Origin: Cognatazoarcus halotolerans
Lineage (GTDB): Bacteria > Pseudomonadota > Gammaproteobacteria > Burkholderiales > Rhodocyclaceae
NCBI RefSeq assembly: GCF_009800965.1
Contig: NZ_WUAF01000025.1
Coordinates: 1 to 55,638 of the forward strand
Length of the DNA stretch: 55,638 nucleotides
Direction: 5' to 3'
Below the pieces are notes generated by a model, which was not told the origin of the DNA, ran no database searches, and worked only from the letters and a program-made list of their open reading frames with translations. Made by a program: the position numbers and the translations under genes. The stretch's first letter is position 1. Each line of letters opens with the position of its first letter. Below are positions 46,130-55,638 of the stretch, piece by piece.

Positions 46130-46139
46130 TCGTCACAGC

Positions 46140-47135
46140 TTAACGGCCAAGCGTCTTGAGGACGTTGTCGAGCTTTTCCTTGCCGCCGATGCTCTTGTAG
46201 AACTTCGGCCATACGGCGGTGGTCGCCTTCTGGATGAATTCCTTCTCGCCGTTGGCCGGGTCGGAGATCTGCATGCCCTTGGCGACCAGATCCTTCTTGA
46301 TCTTCTCTTCGGTGGCCTGCAGGTAGGCGAAGCTTTGTTCAGTGGCCTCCTTGCCCGCCTCGAGGATGGCCTTCTGCACGTCGGGCTTCTGATCCTGGAA
46401 GACTTGTTCGCTGACGATCAGGGGTTCGAGAGAGAACAGGTAGCGCAGGTTGGTGATGTATTTCTGCACTTCGTTGAACTTCATCGCGGATACCGTGATG
46501 TAGGGGTTGTCCTGGCCATCGACGACGTGCTGCTGAAGCGCGGTGAAGGTCTCGGACCAGGCCATCGGCGTCGGGTTGATACCCCACGACTGGTAGGTTG
46601 CGATCATGATCTCGTTCTTCGGTACGCGGATGACCATCCCTTTCAGGTCGGCCACGTTCTGTACCGGTTTCTTCGAGTTGGTGAGTACGCGGAAACCCGA
46701 GTAGGCCCAGCCGACGATGCGCACGCCTGCATCGCGGATCGTGTTCGCGGTGAGTTCCTTGCCCACTTCGCCCTGGGTCAGTTTCTTCGCGTCTTCTGCG
46801 CTCTGGATCACGTAGGGCAGCGTCAGTACGCCGACCGTCGGCGAGAAGGGCGTGACGTTGTTGATCGCCAGCACCGAGAAGTCGAGCGTGCCGAGTGCGG
46901 CATTGTTCACGGTGTTCTGCTCGTCACCCAGTTGCCCGTTGGGGAACAGATCGATCTTGTGCTTGCCGCCGGTCTTCTGCTCGAACGCGCTCTTGAACTT
47001 CTGCCCCAGTTCCCACTGGGTGCCGCCGGCTGCATCGCCGAGCGCCATCTTGAAGGTCGTCGCCATGGCGGTCTGGGTGGCGGCCAGCATGCCTGCCGCG
47101 ACGAGCGGGATCAGTACGATTTTCTTGAGGTTCAT
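46140..47135 (-). CDS. tauK: TRAP transporter substrate-binding protein (taurine; TauK)
   Basis: The 331-residue DctP-type protein starts with a signal peptide (MNLKKIVLIPLVAAGMLAATQTAMA). It has the lobe-linking segment YAYSGFRVLTNSKKPV-like GWAYSGFRVLTNSKKPVQNVADLKGMVIRVPKNEIM, with the conserved arginine (IRVP) that binds acidic groups. It captures substrate in the periplasm for TauL-TauM. The ATG at 47135 follows AGGAGA. Taurine as substrate is inferred from neighbours; the fold alone would allow other organic acids or sulfonates. Confidence 0.87.
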   Translation of the reverse strand: MNLKKIVLIPLVAAGMLAATQTAMATTFKMALGDAAGGTQWELGQKFKSAFEQKTGGKHKIDLFPNGQLGDEQNTVNNAALGTLDFSVLAINNVTPFSPTVGVLTLPYVIQSAEDAKKLTQGEVGKELTANTIRDAGVRIVGWAYSGFRVLTNSKKPVQNVADLKGMVIRVPKNEIMIATYQSWGINPTPMAWSETFTALQQHVVDGQDNPYITVSAMKFNEVQKYITNLRYLFSLEPLIVSEQVFQDQKPDVQKAILEAGKEATEQSFAYLQATEEKIKKDLVAKGMQISDPANGEKEFIQKATTAVWPKFYKSIGGKEKLDNVLKTLGR

Positions 47136-47253
47136 GGTTGTCTCCTGCTTTGGTCCGATTGTGACGTGGGATTTTTGTCGGTCTTGTTGCGTTGCCCCCC
47201 TGCTGTGTCGGGAGTCGCTCCGGGGGAGGCGCCGGCGCGACGGCGGTGGGGGT

Positions 47254-48684
47254 TCAGGGGCGTTCGTCGTTGTAGGCATACCAGCGGTACAGGAACCGTT
47301 GTCCGAAGCGCCGGAAGGGCGCGAAGGCCTGCGATTCGACCATCTCGCGAACGTTCGGGAAGGGCAGCCGGGAGGTGAAGATCGGCAATGTGAGTTCCTT
47401 GCCCTGCCCGGCGATCCACTGCGCCAGACGGCGGCCGGCCTGGGCGGAATACATCACGCCGTTGCCGCCGTAGCCGAGTGCGTAGTAGATCGTCTGGCTG
47501 GGGTCCGGTTGATGGATGCGCGGCATCATGTCGTGGCTTACATCTACCCAGCCCCACCAGGAATAGTCGATCTGGATGCCCCTGAGCGCTGGAAACTTGC
47601 GATACATGTCGCCGATCAGGCGGTCCTCGAACTGTTTCTGCGGTGCGTCGTTTCCGGTGATGGCGCTGCGACTGCCGATCTGCAGGCGATTGTCCGGCAT
47701 CAGCCTGTAATAGTGACGCAGCACGCGGGTGTCGGTGATCACCTGGTGGGTGCGCAGACCGCAGGCCTCGATTTCCTGGCTGGTAAGCGGGCGGGTGACG
47801 ATGGAGTTCGAGAGGATCGGCAGCAGGCGGTTCTTGAGTTCGCGATGCAGGTGGTTGGAGGTGTAGCCACCGGTGCAGATGCCGACCGCGCGAGCCCGGA
47901 CCGTGCCGCCGGGGGTCTTGAGGTAGTGGACGCCGTTGCGTGTCTCCCAGCCCTGTACCGGGCTGGCGGGGTGTACCGTGGCGCCGAGCGCGCGGGCCTT
48001 CTTGAGGTACCCGAAGGCGAGCTTGCCCGCATGGATGCCGATGCCCTCGGGCTCATGCATCGCGCCGCAGGCTTCCTGGTCGCCAATCCATTCGCGCTTC
48101 ACGGTGTCGGCGTCGAGAATACGTGCGTCGTACTTGAAGGTCTCGCGCAGCAGTTTCGCCTCCTTCTCGAGGATCGGCATGATCCGTGGGCGATGCGCGA
48201 CGTAGAGATGGCCACCGGGCTGCGGATCGCAGTCGATGTCCTTGATCAGCGCCTTGAAGTTCTCCATGCCGTCGACGCATTCGCGGTGTAGGGCGAGCGC
48301 GGCTTCCTGGCCGTAGCGGGTGATCCACTGCGAGCGCTTGAGGCGCCCGGATGCGCATTGGGCCTGGCCGCCGTTGCGCGTGCTGCAGCCCCAGGCGCTG
48401 CGGTTTGCCTCGAGCACCGTCGCCTTTATGCCGTGCTGCTCGGCCAGGAAAATGGCCGTCGTCAGGCCGGTAAAGCCGGAGCCGATGATCGCCACATCGA
48501 CGTCGATGTCGTGGGTGATCGGGCCGTCGTCGGCGGGGGGCTCGCCTGCGGTGCCGATCCAGTAGGTCGGCGCATAGTCGTGGCCCTGCCCAGGCGTCGG
48601 CGAGACCAGCGGATCGTAGGCGGGGTCGTAGGGCTTCGAAGCGGCGGTGGCCCTGGCTTCGGCGCGCAAGGTGGCTGCGTCCAT
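47254..48684 (-). CDS. tauY: Taurine dehydrogenase large subunit (TauY-like FAD oxidoreductase)
   Basis: The 476-residue flavoprotein has DVDVAIIGSGFTGLTTAIFLAEQHGIKATVLEANRSAWG (FAD-binding GxGxxG) near residue 45. It continues with NGGQAQCASG and, further on, WWGWVDVSHDMMPRIHQPDPSQTIYYALGYGGNGVMYSAQAGRRLAQW, as in DadA and gamma-glutamylputrescine oxidase-like amine oxidases. Beside a TauX-like gene and a TRAP transporter it matches the large subunit of taurine dehydrogenase, which deaminates taurine to sulfoacetaldehyde. Family members have amine substrates that sequence alone cannot fix; the locus supplies the assignment. The start at 48684 follows GAGGAA. Confidence 0.78.
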   Translation of the reverse strand: MDAATLRAEARATAASKPYDPAYDPLVSPTPGQGHDYAPTYWIGTAGEPPADDGPITHDIDVDVAIIGSGFTGLTTAIFLAEQHGIKATVLEANRSAWGCSTRNGGQAQCASGRLKRSQWITRYGQEAALALHRECVDGMENFKALIKDIDCDPQPGGHLYVAHRPRIMPILEKEAKLLRETFKYDARILDADTVKREWIGDQEACGAMHEPEGIGIHAGKLAFGYLKKARALGATVHPASPVQGWETRNGVHYLKTPGGTVRARAVGICTGGYTSNHLHRELKNRLLPILSNSIVTRPLTSQEIEACGLRTHQVITDTRVLRHYYRLMPDNRLQIGSRSAITGNDAPQKQFEDRLIGDMYRKFPALRGIQIDYSWWGWVDVSHDMMPRIHQPDPSQTIYYALGYGGNGVMYSAQAGRRLAQWIAGQGKELTLPIFTSRLPFPNVREMVESQAFAPFRRFGQRFLYRWYAYNDERP

Positions 48685-48722
48685 GCTCGGATTCCTCGGT
48701 GCTGTGAGAGAAGAGGCCGGGC

Positions 48723-49109
48723 TCAGGCCGACGTTACAGGCGGACGATCCTTGCGGAACGCGTTCTTTACCGCGATCTTGCCGTTGTGGAAGGTGAAGAT
48801 ATCCACCATGCGGGCCTCGATGCGCGTGCCGTCGGCCTTGGTGCCGACGAAAGTGGTTTCGCTCACCCCGCGGTTGCCGTCCACGAAGTGATCGCCGTCG
48901 AGCCACTGTGCGTCAGGGAAGGTCTGCCACGCCAGCATGAAGCCTTCGCGTACCGCGTCGCGGCCAACGAAGCTTCTGCCGAGCAGATCCGGTCCCGCTA
49001 CCGCGTGGAAGGAACAGTCTTCGGCCATGAAGCTCATCAGTGCGTCGATGTCGTGGCGGTTCCAGGCATCGCCGAAGGCTTGCAGCATCTCTATGGTGGG
49101 TTGCGTCAT
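48723..49109 (-). CDS. tauX: Taurine dehydrogenase small subunit (TauX-like, SnoaL/NTF2 fold)
   Basis: The 128-residue protein has the NTF2-like/SnoaL pattern: LQAFGDAWNRHDIDALMSFMAEDCSFHAVAG, RDAVREGFMLAWQTFPDAQW, and a C-terminal MVDIFTFHNGKIAVKNAFRK. It is the first gene of the transport-oxidation operon and directly precedes the FAD subunit, the position of tauX. The ATG at 49109 was preferred because a GGAG precedes it by six bases; ATG at 49121 is possible. In other bacteria TauX is a small subunit; the NTF2-like reading is what I see here and its match to TauX is inference. Confidence 0.7.
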   Translation of the reverse strand: MTQPTIEMLQAFGDAWNRHDIDALMSFMAEDCSFHAVAGPDLLGRSFVGRDAVREGFMLAWQTFPDAQWLDGDHFVDGNRGVSETTFVGTKADGTRIEARMVDIFTFHNGKIAVKNAFRKDRPPVTSA

Positions 49110-49220
49110 CGTGGTCTCCATCTCGGGCAGGTTGGTCTTGCTTGCCGGCAGGTGTCGCATCGGTTGCGACGTCGCCGCCTTGTGTGTGACCAGATTAAGC
49201 CCCTGCCCGGGGACCGAGTA

Positions 49221-49260
49221 GGACCAGTTCGAGGTAATCGTTTGGTCCAGATAAGTCCTT
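49221..49260. promoter_or_regulatory. Candidate TauR operator upstream of tauX
   Basis: The sequence TTTGGTCCAGATAAGTCCTT (49241-49260) resembles CTTGGTCCGTTTGATAGTCC upstream of tauR. A GGACCA (49221-49226) faces the TGGTCC (49243-49248) as an inverted hexamer pair. The region lies between the tauR stop and the tauX start, where the operon promoter must be. Confidence 0.45.
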
Positions 49261-49268
49261 GTTCTGAA

Positions 49269-50780
49269 TCAACTTAAATCGCTGTTTCGGAGTCCGGCGA
49301 GGACTTCGGCAAGGCATTTGATGCCAGGCTCGATCCGCTCGGTGGCGATCGAGGAGAAACCGAGCCGGAAATGGTTTCTGGGGGGCGTGTCGGCCACGAA
49401 GAAGACGCTGCCGGTTTCGATCAGGATACCTTGTCGCTCGGCCTCCTCGGCCAGCTGACCGGCATCGAGCCAGGCGGGGCCCTCGATCCAGCACGAGGAG
49501 CCGCCCGTGACCGGGATGTAACGCAATTCCGGTGCATGCCGGTCGAGTGCCGCGCAGAGGATCCGTGCCCGCTCGAGGTGAGCGCTGGACAGGCGGCGCA
49601 GTAGCGAGTCGTGGTGACCTAGCGAGAGGAACAGTGCAAAGGCGCGCTGCATGTAGGTGCTCGGGTGCCGCAGGTTGAGGCGCCGCACGCGCCGCAGCTC
49701 GCGAATCAGTTCGACCGGGCCGACCACGTAGCCCAGTCGTATGCCCGGTGCGATCGACTTCGACAGGCTGCCCACGTAGATCACCCGGTCGTTGCGATCA
49801 AGGCTCTTGAGGGTCGGCACCGGCTCACCCTCGAAGCGGTTCTCGCTTTCGTAGTCGTCCTCGATGATGACGAAATCCTCGTCCTCGGCCTGCCTGAGCA
49901 GGGCTTCGCGGCGCTCGATCGGCATCGTCACCGTGGTCGGGCACTGGTGGCTGGGTGTCACATAGACATAGTCGCAGCCGGTGAGATCGGGGCCGATCTG
50001 CAAGCCCTGTTCATCGACCGGCAGGTAGACCATGTGCGCACCACGGCTGCTGAAGATATTGCGAGCATCCGGGTAGCCCGGATTTTCGATCCCCACCGTG
50101 GTGGCGTTGCTCACCAGCAGATCGGCAAGCAGGTAGAGCGCCTGCTGCGCGCCGACGGTAATCACGATCTCGTCGTCAGACGCCCATACGCCGCGGCGCG
50201 GCAGTACGCGGGTGCGGATCTGCCGAACCAGCGATTCGTCGTCGCGCACGATCATGTCCTGCGCCCATTCGCTGATCTCGAGGACGCCGAGCGTTTTCAT
50301 GCAGCACTCGCGCCAGTCTGCCGTGGGGAACAGGGTCGAGTCGAACTGACCATACAGAAACGGATAGGGATAGCGCTGCCAGTCCGGGCGCTTGCAGATG
50401 TTGCGCTGGGCGGATGGGCGGAAGCGGTAGCGCGAGGTCCAGTCGGGGGCACGGGATGGCGCTGCAACCGGCGGCGCTTCCGCCGTGCTGGCCCGGCCCT
50501 CGAGCATTTCGGGATTGACGAAATGGCCCTTGCGTTCGCGGGAGATCAGATAGCCTTCGTCGGCAAGCTGCTGGTAGGCGATCACCACCGTATTGCGGGC
50601 CACGCCGATCTGCGAGGCGAGTTCCCGGCTGGATGGAATCGGTGCGTCGAGCGGCAGCTGCCCGTCGAGGATCGCGGTGACGAGCATCTGGCGGATCTGT
50701 CCCTGCAGGCTCAGATTCGGCGAGCCCGAAAGCTGGAAGAACTGGCTCCACATCGTGCCGACCGGTTTGCTGCTGCTCAT
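49269..50780 (-). CDS. tauR: MocR-family regulator TauR
   Basis: The 503-residue protein fuses an N-terminal GntR winged helix (about 15-90; LSLQGQIRQMLVTAILDG, PIPSSRELASQIGVARNTVVIAYQQLADEGYLI) to an aminotransferase class I fold. The PLP lysine is in YVGSLSKSIAPGIRLGYVVG. MocR proteins bind PLP in this domain and regulate as activators or repressors. Beside taurine genes it fits TauR, the taurine-responsive activator described in Rhodobacter. The ATG at 50780 is 18 codons inside a longer frame. The gene lies on the minus strand, upstream of tauX. Confidence 0.87.
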   Translation of the reverse strand: MSSSKPVGTMWSQFFQLSGSPNLSLQGQIRQMLVTAILDGQLPLDAPIPSSRELASQIGVARNTVVIAYQQLADEGYLISRERKGHFVNPEMLEGRASTAEAPPVAAPSRAPDWTSRYRFRPSAQRNICKRPDWQRYPYPFLYGQFDSTLFPTADWRECCMKTLGVLEISEWAQDMIVRDDESLVRQIRTRVLPRRGVWASDDEIVITVGAQQALYLLADLLVSNATTVGIENPGYPDARNIFSSRGAHMVYLPVDEQGLQIGPDLTGCDYVYVTPSHQCPTTVTMPIERREALLRQAEDEDFVIIEDDYESENRFEGEPVPTLKSLDRNDRVIYVGSLSKSIAPGIRLGYVVGPVELIRELRRVRRLNLRHPSTYMQRAFALFLSLGHHDSLLRRLSSAHLERARILCAALDRHAPELRYIPVTGGSSCWIEGPAWLDAGQLAEEAERQGILIETGSVFFVADTPPRNHFRLGFSSIATERIEPGIKCLAEVLAGLRNSDLS

Positions 50781-50800
50781 TGGTGGATCAGTATCCTTCT

Positions 50801-50820
50801 CTTGGTCCGTTTGATAGTCC
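50801..50820. promoter_or_regulatory. Candidate TauR operator upstream of tauR
   Basis: CTTGGTCCGTTTGATAGTCC, ending 21 bases before the tauR ATG, shares the TTGGTCC...ATAnGTCC pattern with the site upstream of tauX. Such close siting would suit autoregulation. Confidence 0.4.
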
Positions 50821-50924
50821 TGCCCCGAAACCACGGCGGCGCCCGCATGTTCGACGGGGCCGCGGGGTGCTGCTCGAAATGTACAACTTTAGTTATATTC
50901 TCGGCCAGTGTCCGGCAGCCTGTT

Positions 50925-51737
50925 TCAGGCGGCTTTTGCGATCGCGGCCGGGGCGATGATCCCAGTCTGCGGCGAGGAGGGTTCGGCCGAGTAGAGCTTG
51001 CGCGGCATCCTTCCGGCAAGAAATGCCTCACGGCCGGCCTGGACCGCCTTTTTCATGGCGCTGGCCATGAGTACCGGATTGCGCGCATGGCTGATCGCCG
51101 AGTTCATGAGCACCGCATCGCAGCCCAGCTCCATGGCAATCGCCGCATCGGATGCGGTGCCGACACCGGCATCGACGAGCACCGGCACGCGCGCCTGGTC
51201 GATGATCAGGCGAAGGTTCCAGGGATTGAGAATACCCATGCCCGAGCCGATGATCGAGGCCAGCGGCATCACCGCGACGCAGCCGATCTCTTCGAGCCGT
51301 CTGGCCTGGATCGGATCGTCCGAGCAATACACCATCACGTCGAAGCCTTCGCGCACCAGGATCTCGGCGGCCTTGAGGGTCTCTGGCATGTCCGGGAAGA
51401 GCGTTTGCGGATCACCGAGCACCTCGAGCTTGACCAGGCTGTGGCCGTCGAGCAGTTCGCGGGCGAGGCGCAGCGTACGCACTGCGTCGTCTGCGGTATA
51501 GCAGCCGGCGGTGTTGGGCAGATAGGTGAACTCGGCGGGTGGCAGGTAGTCGAGCAGGCTCGGCTCGCCCGCGTTCTGGCCGATGTTGGTGCGACGGATC
51601 GCGACGGTCACGATCTGTGCGCCGCTCGCATCCACGGCCGCGCGGGTTTCCTCGAAATCCTTGTACTTGCCGGTGCCGACGAGCAATCTCGAAGCGTAAT
51701 GCTTCCCGGCAATGATCAGGGGATCGTTCGATTCCAT
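50925..51737 (-). CDS. thiG: Thiazole synthase
   Basis: ThiG builds the thiazole ring of thiamine from 1-deoxy-D-xylulose 5-phosphate, ThiS thiocarboxylate and dehydroglycine. The 270-residue TIM-barrel protein has [53 protein letters not shown] (Schiff-base lysine) and [26 protein letters not shown]. The ATG at 51737 gives the family start. It is 34 bases after thiS. Confidence 0.95.
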   Translation of the reverse strand: MESNDPLIIAGKHYASRLLVGTGKYKDFEETRAAVDASGAQIVTVAIRRTNIGQNAGEPSLLDYLPPAEFTYLPNTAGCYTADDAVRTLRLARELLDGHSLVKLEVLGDPQTLFPDMPETLKAAEILVREGFDVMVYCSDDPIQARRLEEIGCVAVMPLASIIGSGMGILNPWNLRLIIDQARVPVLVDAGVGTASDAAIAMELGCDAVLMNSAISHARNPVLMASAMKKAVQAGREAFLAGRMPRKLYSAEPSSPQTGIIAPAAIAKAA

Positions 51738-51771
51738 ATGTCTTTGTCCTGTCTTCGGTTTGCGCCGCGGC

Positions 51772-51975
51772 TCAGCCGCCGCCGACCGCGACGATGATTT
51801 CGATGCGGTCGCCGTCGCTGACGACCACCTCGGTGTGACGGCTTTTCGGAACCACCTGTCCATTGCGTTCCACCGCCACGCGCTTGTCTGCGAGGCCGAT
51901 CCGCTCAAGCATGGTGCGCACCGTCACCGGTTCAGGCAGGGGCCAGTCCTGGCCATTGAAATTCACCGTGTTCAT
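51772..51975 (-). CDS. thiS: Thiamine sulfur-carrier protein ThiS
   Basis: The 67-residue ubiquitin-like protein ends in GG (VAVGGG), the carboxyl terminus that carries sulfur as thiocarboxylate. Its [19 protein letters not shown] start and VERNGQVV and [10 protein letters not shown] segments match the family. It starts two bases after the thiC stop. Confidence 0.94.
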   Translation of the reverse strand: MNTVNFNGQDWPLPEPVTVRTMLERIGLADKRVAVERNGQVVPKSRHTEVVVSDGDRIEIIVAVGGG

Positions 51976-51977
51976 GC

Positions 51978-54949
<2,972 letters not shown>

Positions 54950-55034
54950 GGTGTCCTCGTCCGGGGATCTCTGGGGGTCGGGCGTGCGTTTCGGGACGGG
55001 TCAAGGCTCGGGCCTTTCCGATCCGCGTATTGGA

Positions 55035-55083
55035 GGCCCCGCAATGGGGCCGCCCCGGCCGCCCCCGTGCGGGGTTGGCCGGG
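55035..55083 (-). promoter_or_regulatory. Two GC-rich hairpins after xsc
   Basis: GGCCCC / GGGGCC (55035-55040 and 55046-55051) and CCCGGCC / GGCCGGG (55054-55060 and 55077-55083, with an inner CCCC/GGGG) form two stems in the xsc-tauZ gap. No clear T-run follows on the minus strand, so they may slow 3' decay or partly terminate. Confidence 0.5.
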
Positions 55084-55093
55084 TGTTGTTTCC

Positions 55094-55638
55094 TCAGACG
55101 TAATCCTTGTACTTGTCGAGGAATCGGACGGGTTTGGAGAGGGCATCGCGGCGGAACGGGTCACCGAGTTCGCGGGTACACATGATCTCGATGATGGTGG
55201 TCTTGCCCTCGTTCATCTGCGCATCGATGGCCTTCTTCAGGGCCGGGCCGACATCTTCGATCCGATCGACGGTGATCCCCTCGGCGCCCATGGCGCGGGC
55301 GATCTCGGCGAAGCTCTGGTTGTCGAGCTCACCGGCGACGAAACGACGGTTGTAGAAATCCACCTGGTTCTTCTTCTCCGCGCCCCACTGACGGTTGTGG
55401 AAGACCACTGCGGTGACCGGAATGTTGTGACGCACGCAGGTCATCGTCTCCATCAGGCTCATGCCCCAGGCCCCATCACCGGCATACGAGACCGCCGGGC
55501 GGTGCGGCGCGGCCACCTTCGCCCCGATGATCGTCGGGAAGGCATAACCGCAGTTACCGAAGCTCATCGCCGCAAAGAACGAACGCGGCTTCTCGAAACG
55601 CAGATAACTGTTGGCCACCGAATTGATGTTGCCGATAT
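55094..55638 (-). CDS. xsc: Sulfoacetaldehyde acetyltransferase, C-terminal part
   Basis: Xsc converts sulfoacetaldehyde and phosphate to acetyl phosphate and sulfite, using thiamine diphosphate. The frame is open from the right edge; the stop is at 55094. Seen: SFGNCGYAFPTIIGAKVAAPHRPAVSYAGDGAWGMSLMETMTCVRHNIPVTAVVFHN, whose GDG to HN spacing is the thiamine-diphosphate motif, then QWGAEKKNQVDFYNRRF and TRELGDPFRRDAL. The N-terminal two-thirds lie outside the window. Confidence 0.94.
   Translation of the reverse strand, partial: IGNINSVANSYLRFEKPRSFFAAMSFGNCGYAFPTIIGAKVAAPHRPAVSYAGDGAWGMSLMETMTCVRHNIPVTAVVFHNRQWGAEKKNQVDFYNRRFVAGELDNQSFAEIARAMGAEGITVDRIEDVGPALKKAIDAQMNEGKTTIIEIMCTRELGDPFRRDALSKPVRFLDKYKDYV

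Overview
The window looks like a chromosomal segment of a betaproteobacterium of the order Rhodocyclales, in the Azoarcus / Thauera / Aromatoleum neighbourhood. This placement is inference. It rests on the high GC, on protein character, and on the gene orders plsX-fabH-fabD-fabG-acpP-fabF and rpoE-rseA-rseB-rseC-mucD-grx-lepA-lepB-rnc-era-recO-pdxJ-acpS-nagZ. No rRNA or taxonomic marker was searched.

The left edge (1 to about 6.2 kb) is accessory DNA. It holds the tail of an unknown gene and a 5'-truncated gene whose start resembles the end of a bacterial TIR domain. An orphan gene with a Vsr / PD-(D/E)XK-like pattern follows, then an IS110-family insertion sequence, an unknown exported protein and a PanE/ApbA-like reductase. 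Two sequences at 1304-1373 and 1770-1841 have the architecture of integron attC recombination sites, so this stretch is best read as a remnant gene-cassette array (CALIN-like) hit by an insertion sequence.

From 6.3 to 43 kb the window is core chromosome. In order it carries: aromatic aminotransferase, a thioredoxin-like protein with uvrB, a low-molecular-weight phosphatase, rne, rluC with a HAD phosphatase and a Rieske protein, an RsmI-like methylase with maf, and yceD-rpmF. Next come the fatty-acid cluster, nadB, and the sigma-E operon with its anti-sigma system and MucD protease. LepA, signal peptidase, RNase III, Era, RecO, PdxJ, AcpS and NagZ follow, then uvrC, pgsA, a tRNA-Gly/tRNA-Cys/tRNA-Gly cluster, an alkaline-phosphatase-superfamily protein and a DUF1178 protein.

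From 43.1 kb to the right edge, everything is on the minus strand and forms a taurine-dissimilation locus. It has a MocR-type regulator (TauR), a predicted taurine dehydrogenase (TauX, TauY) and a TRAP transporter (TauK, TauL, TauM). A tandem-Cache periplasmic protein lies downstream, and a COG2855-type sulfate/sulfite exporter (TauZ) and sulfoacetaldehyde acetyltransferase (Xsc, cut by the window end) lie upstream. The thiamine genes thiC-thiS-thiG sit inside this locus, 17 bases after tauZ and with no visible TPP riboswitch. Xsc needs thiamine diphosphate, so cofactor supply may be coupled to taurine use. Shared TTGGTCC-type motifs upstream of tauX and tauR are candidate TauR operators.
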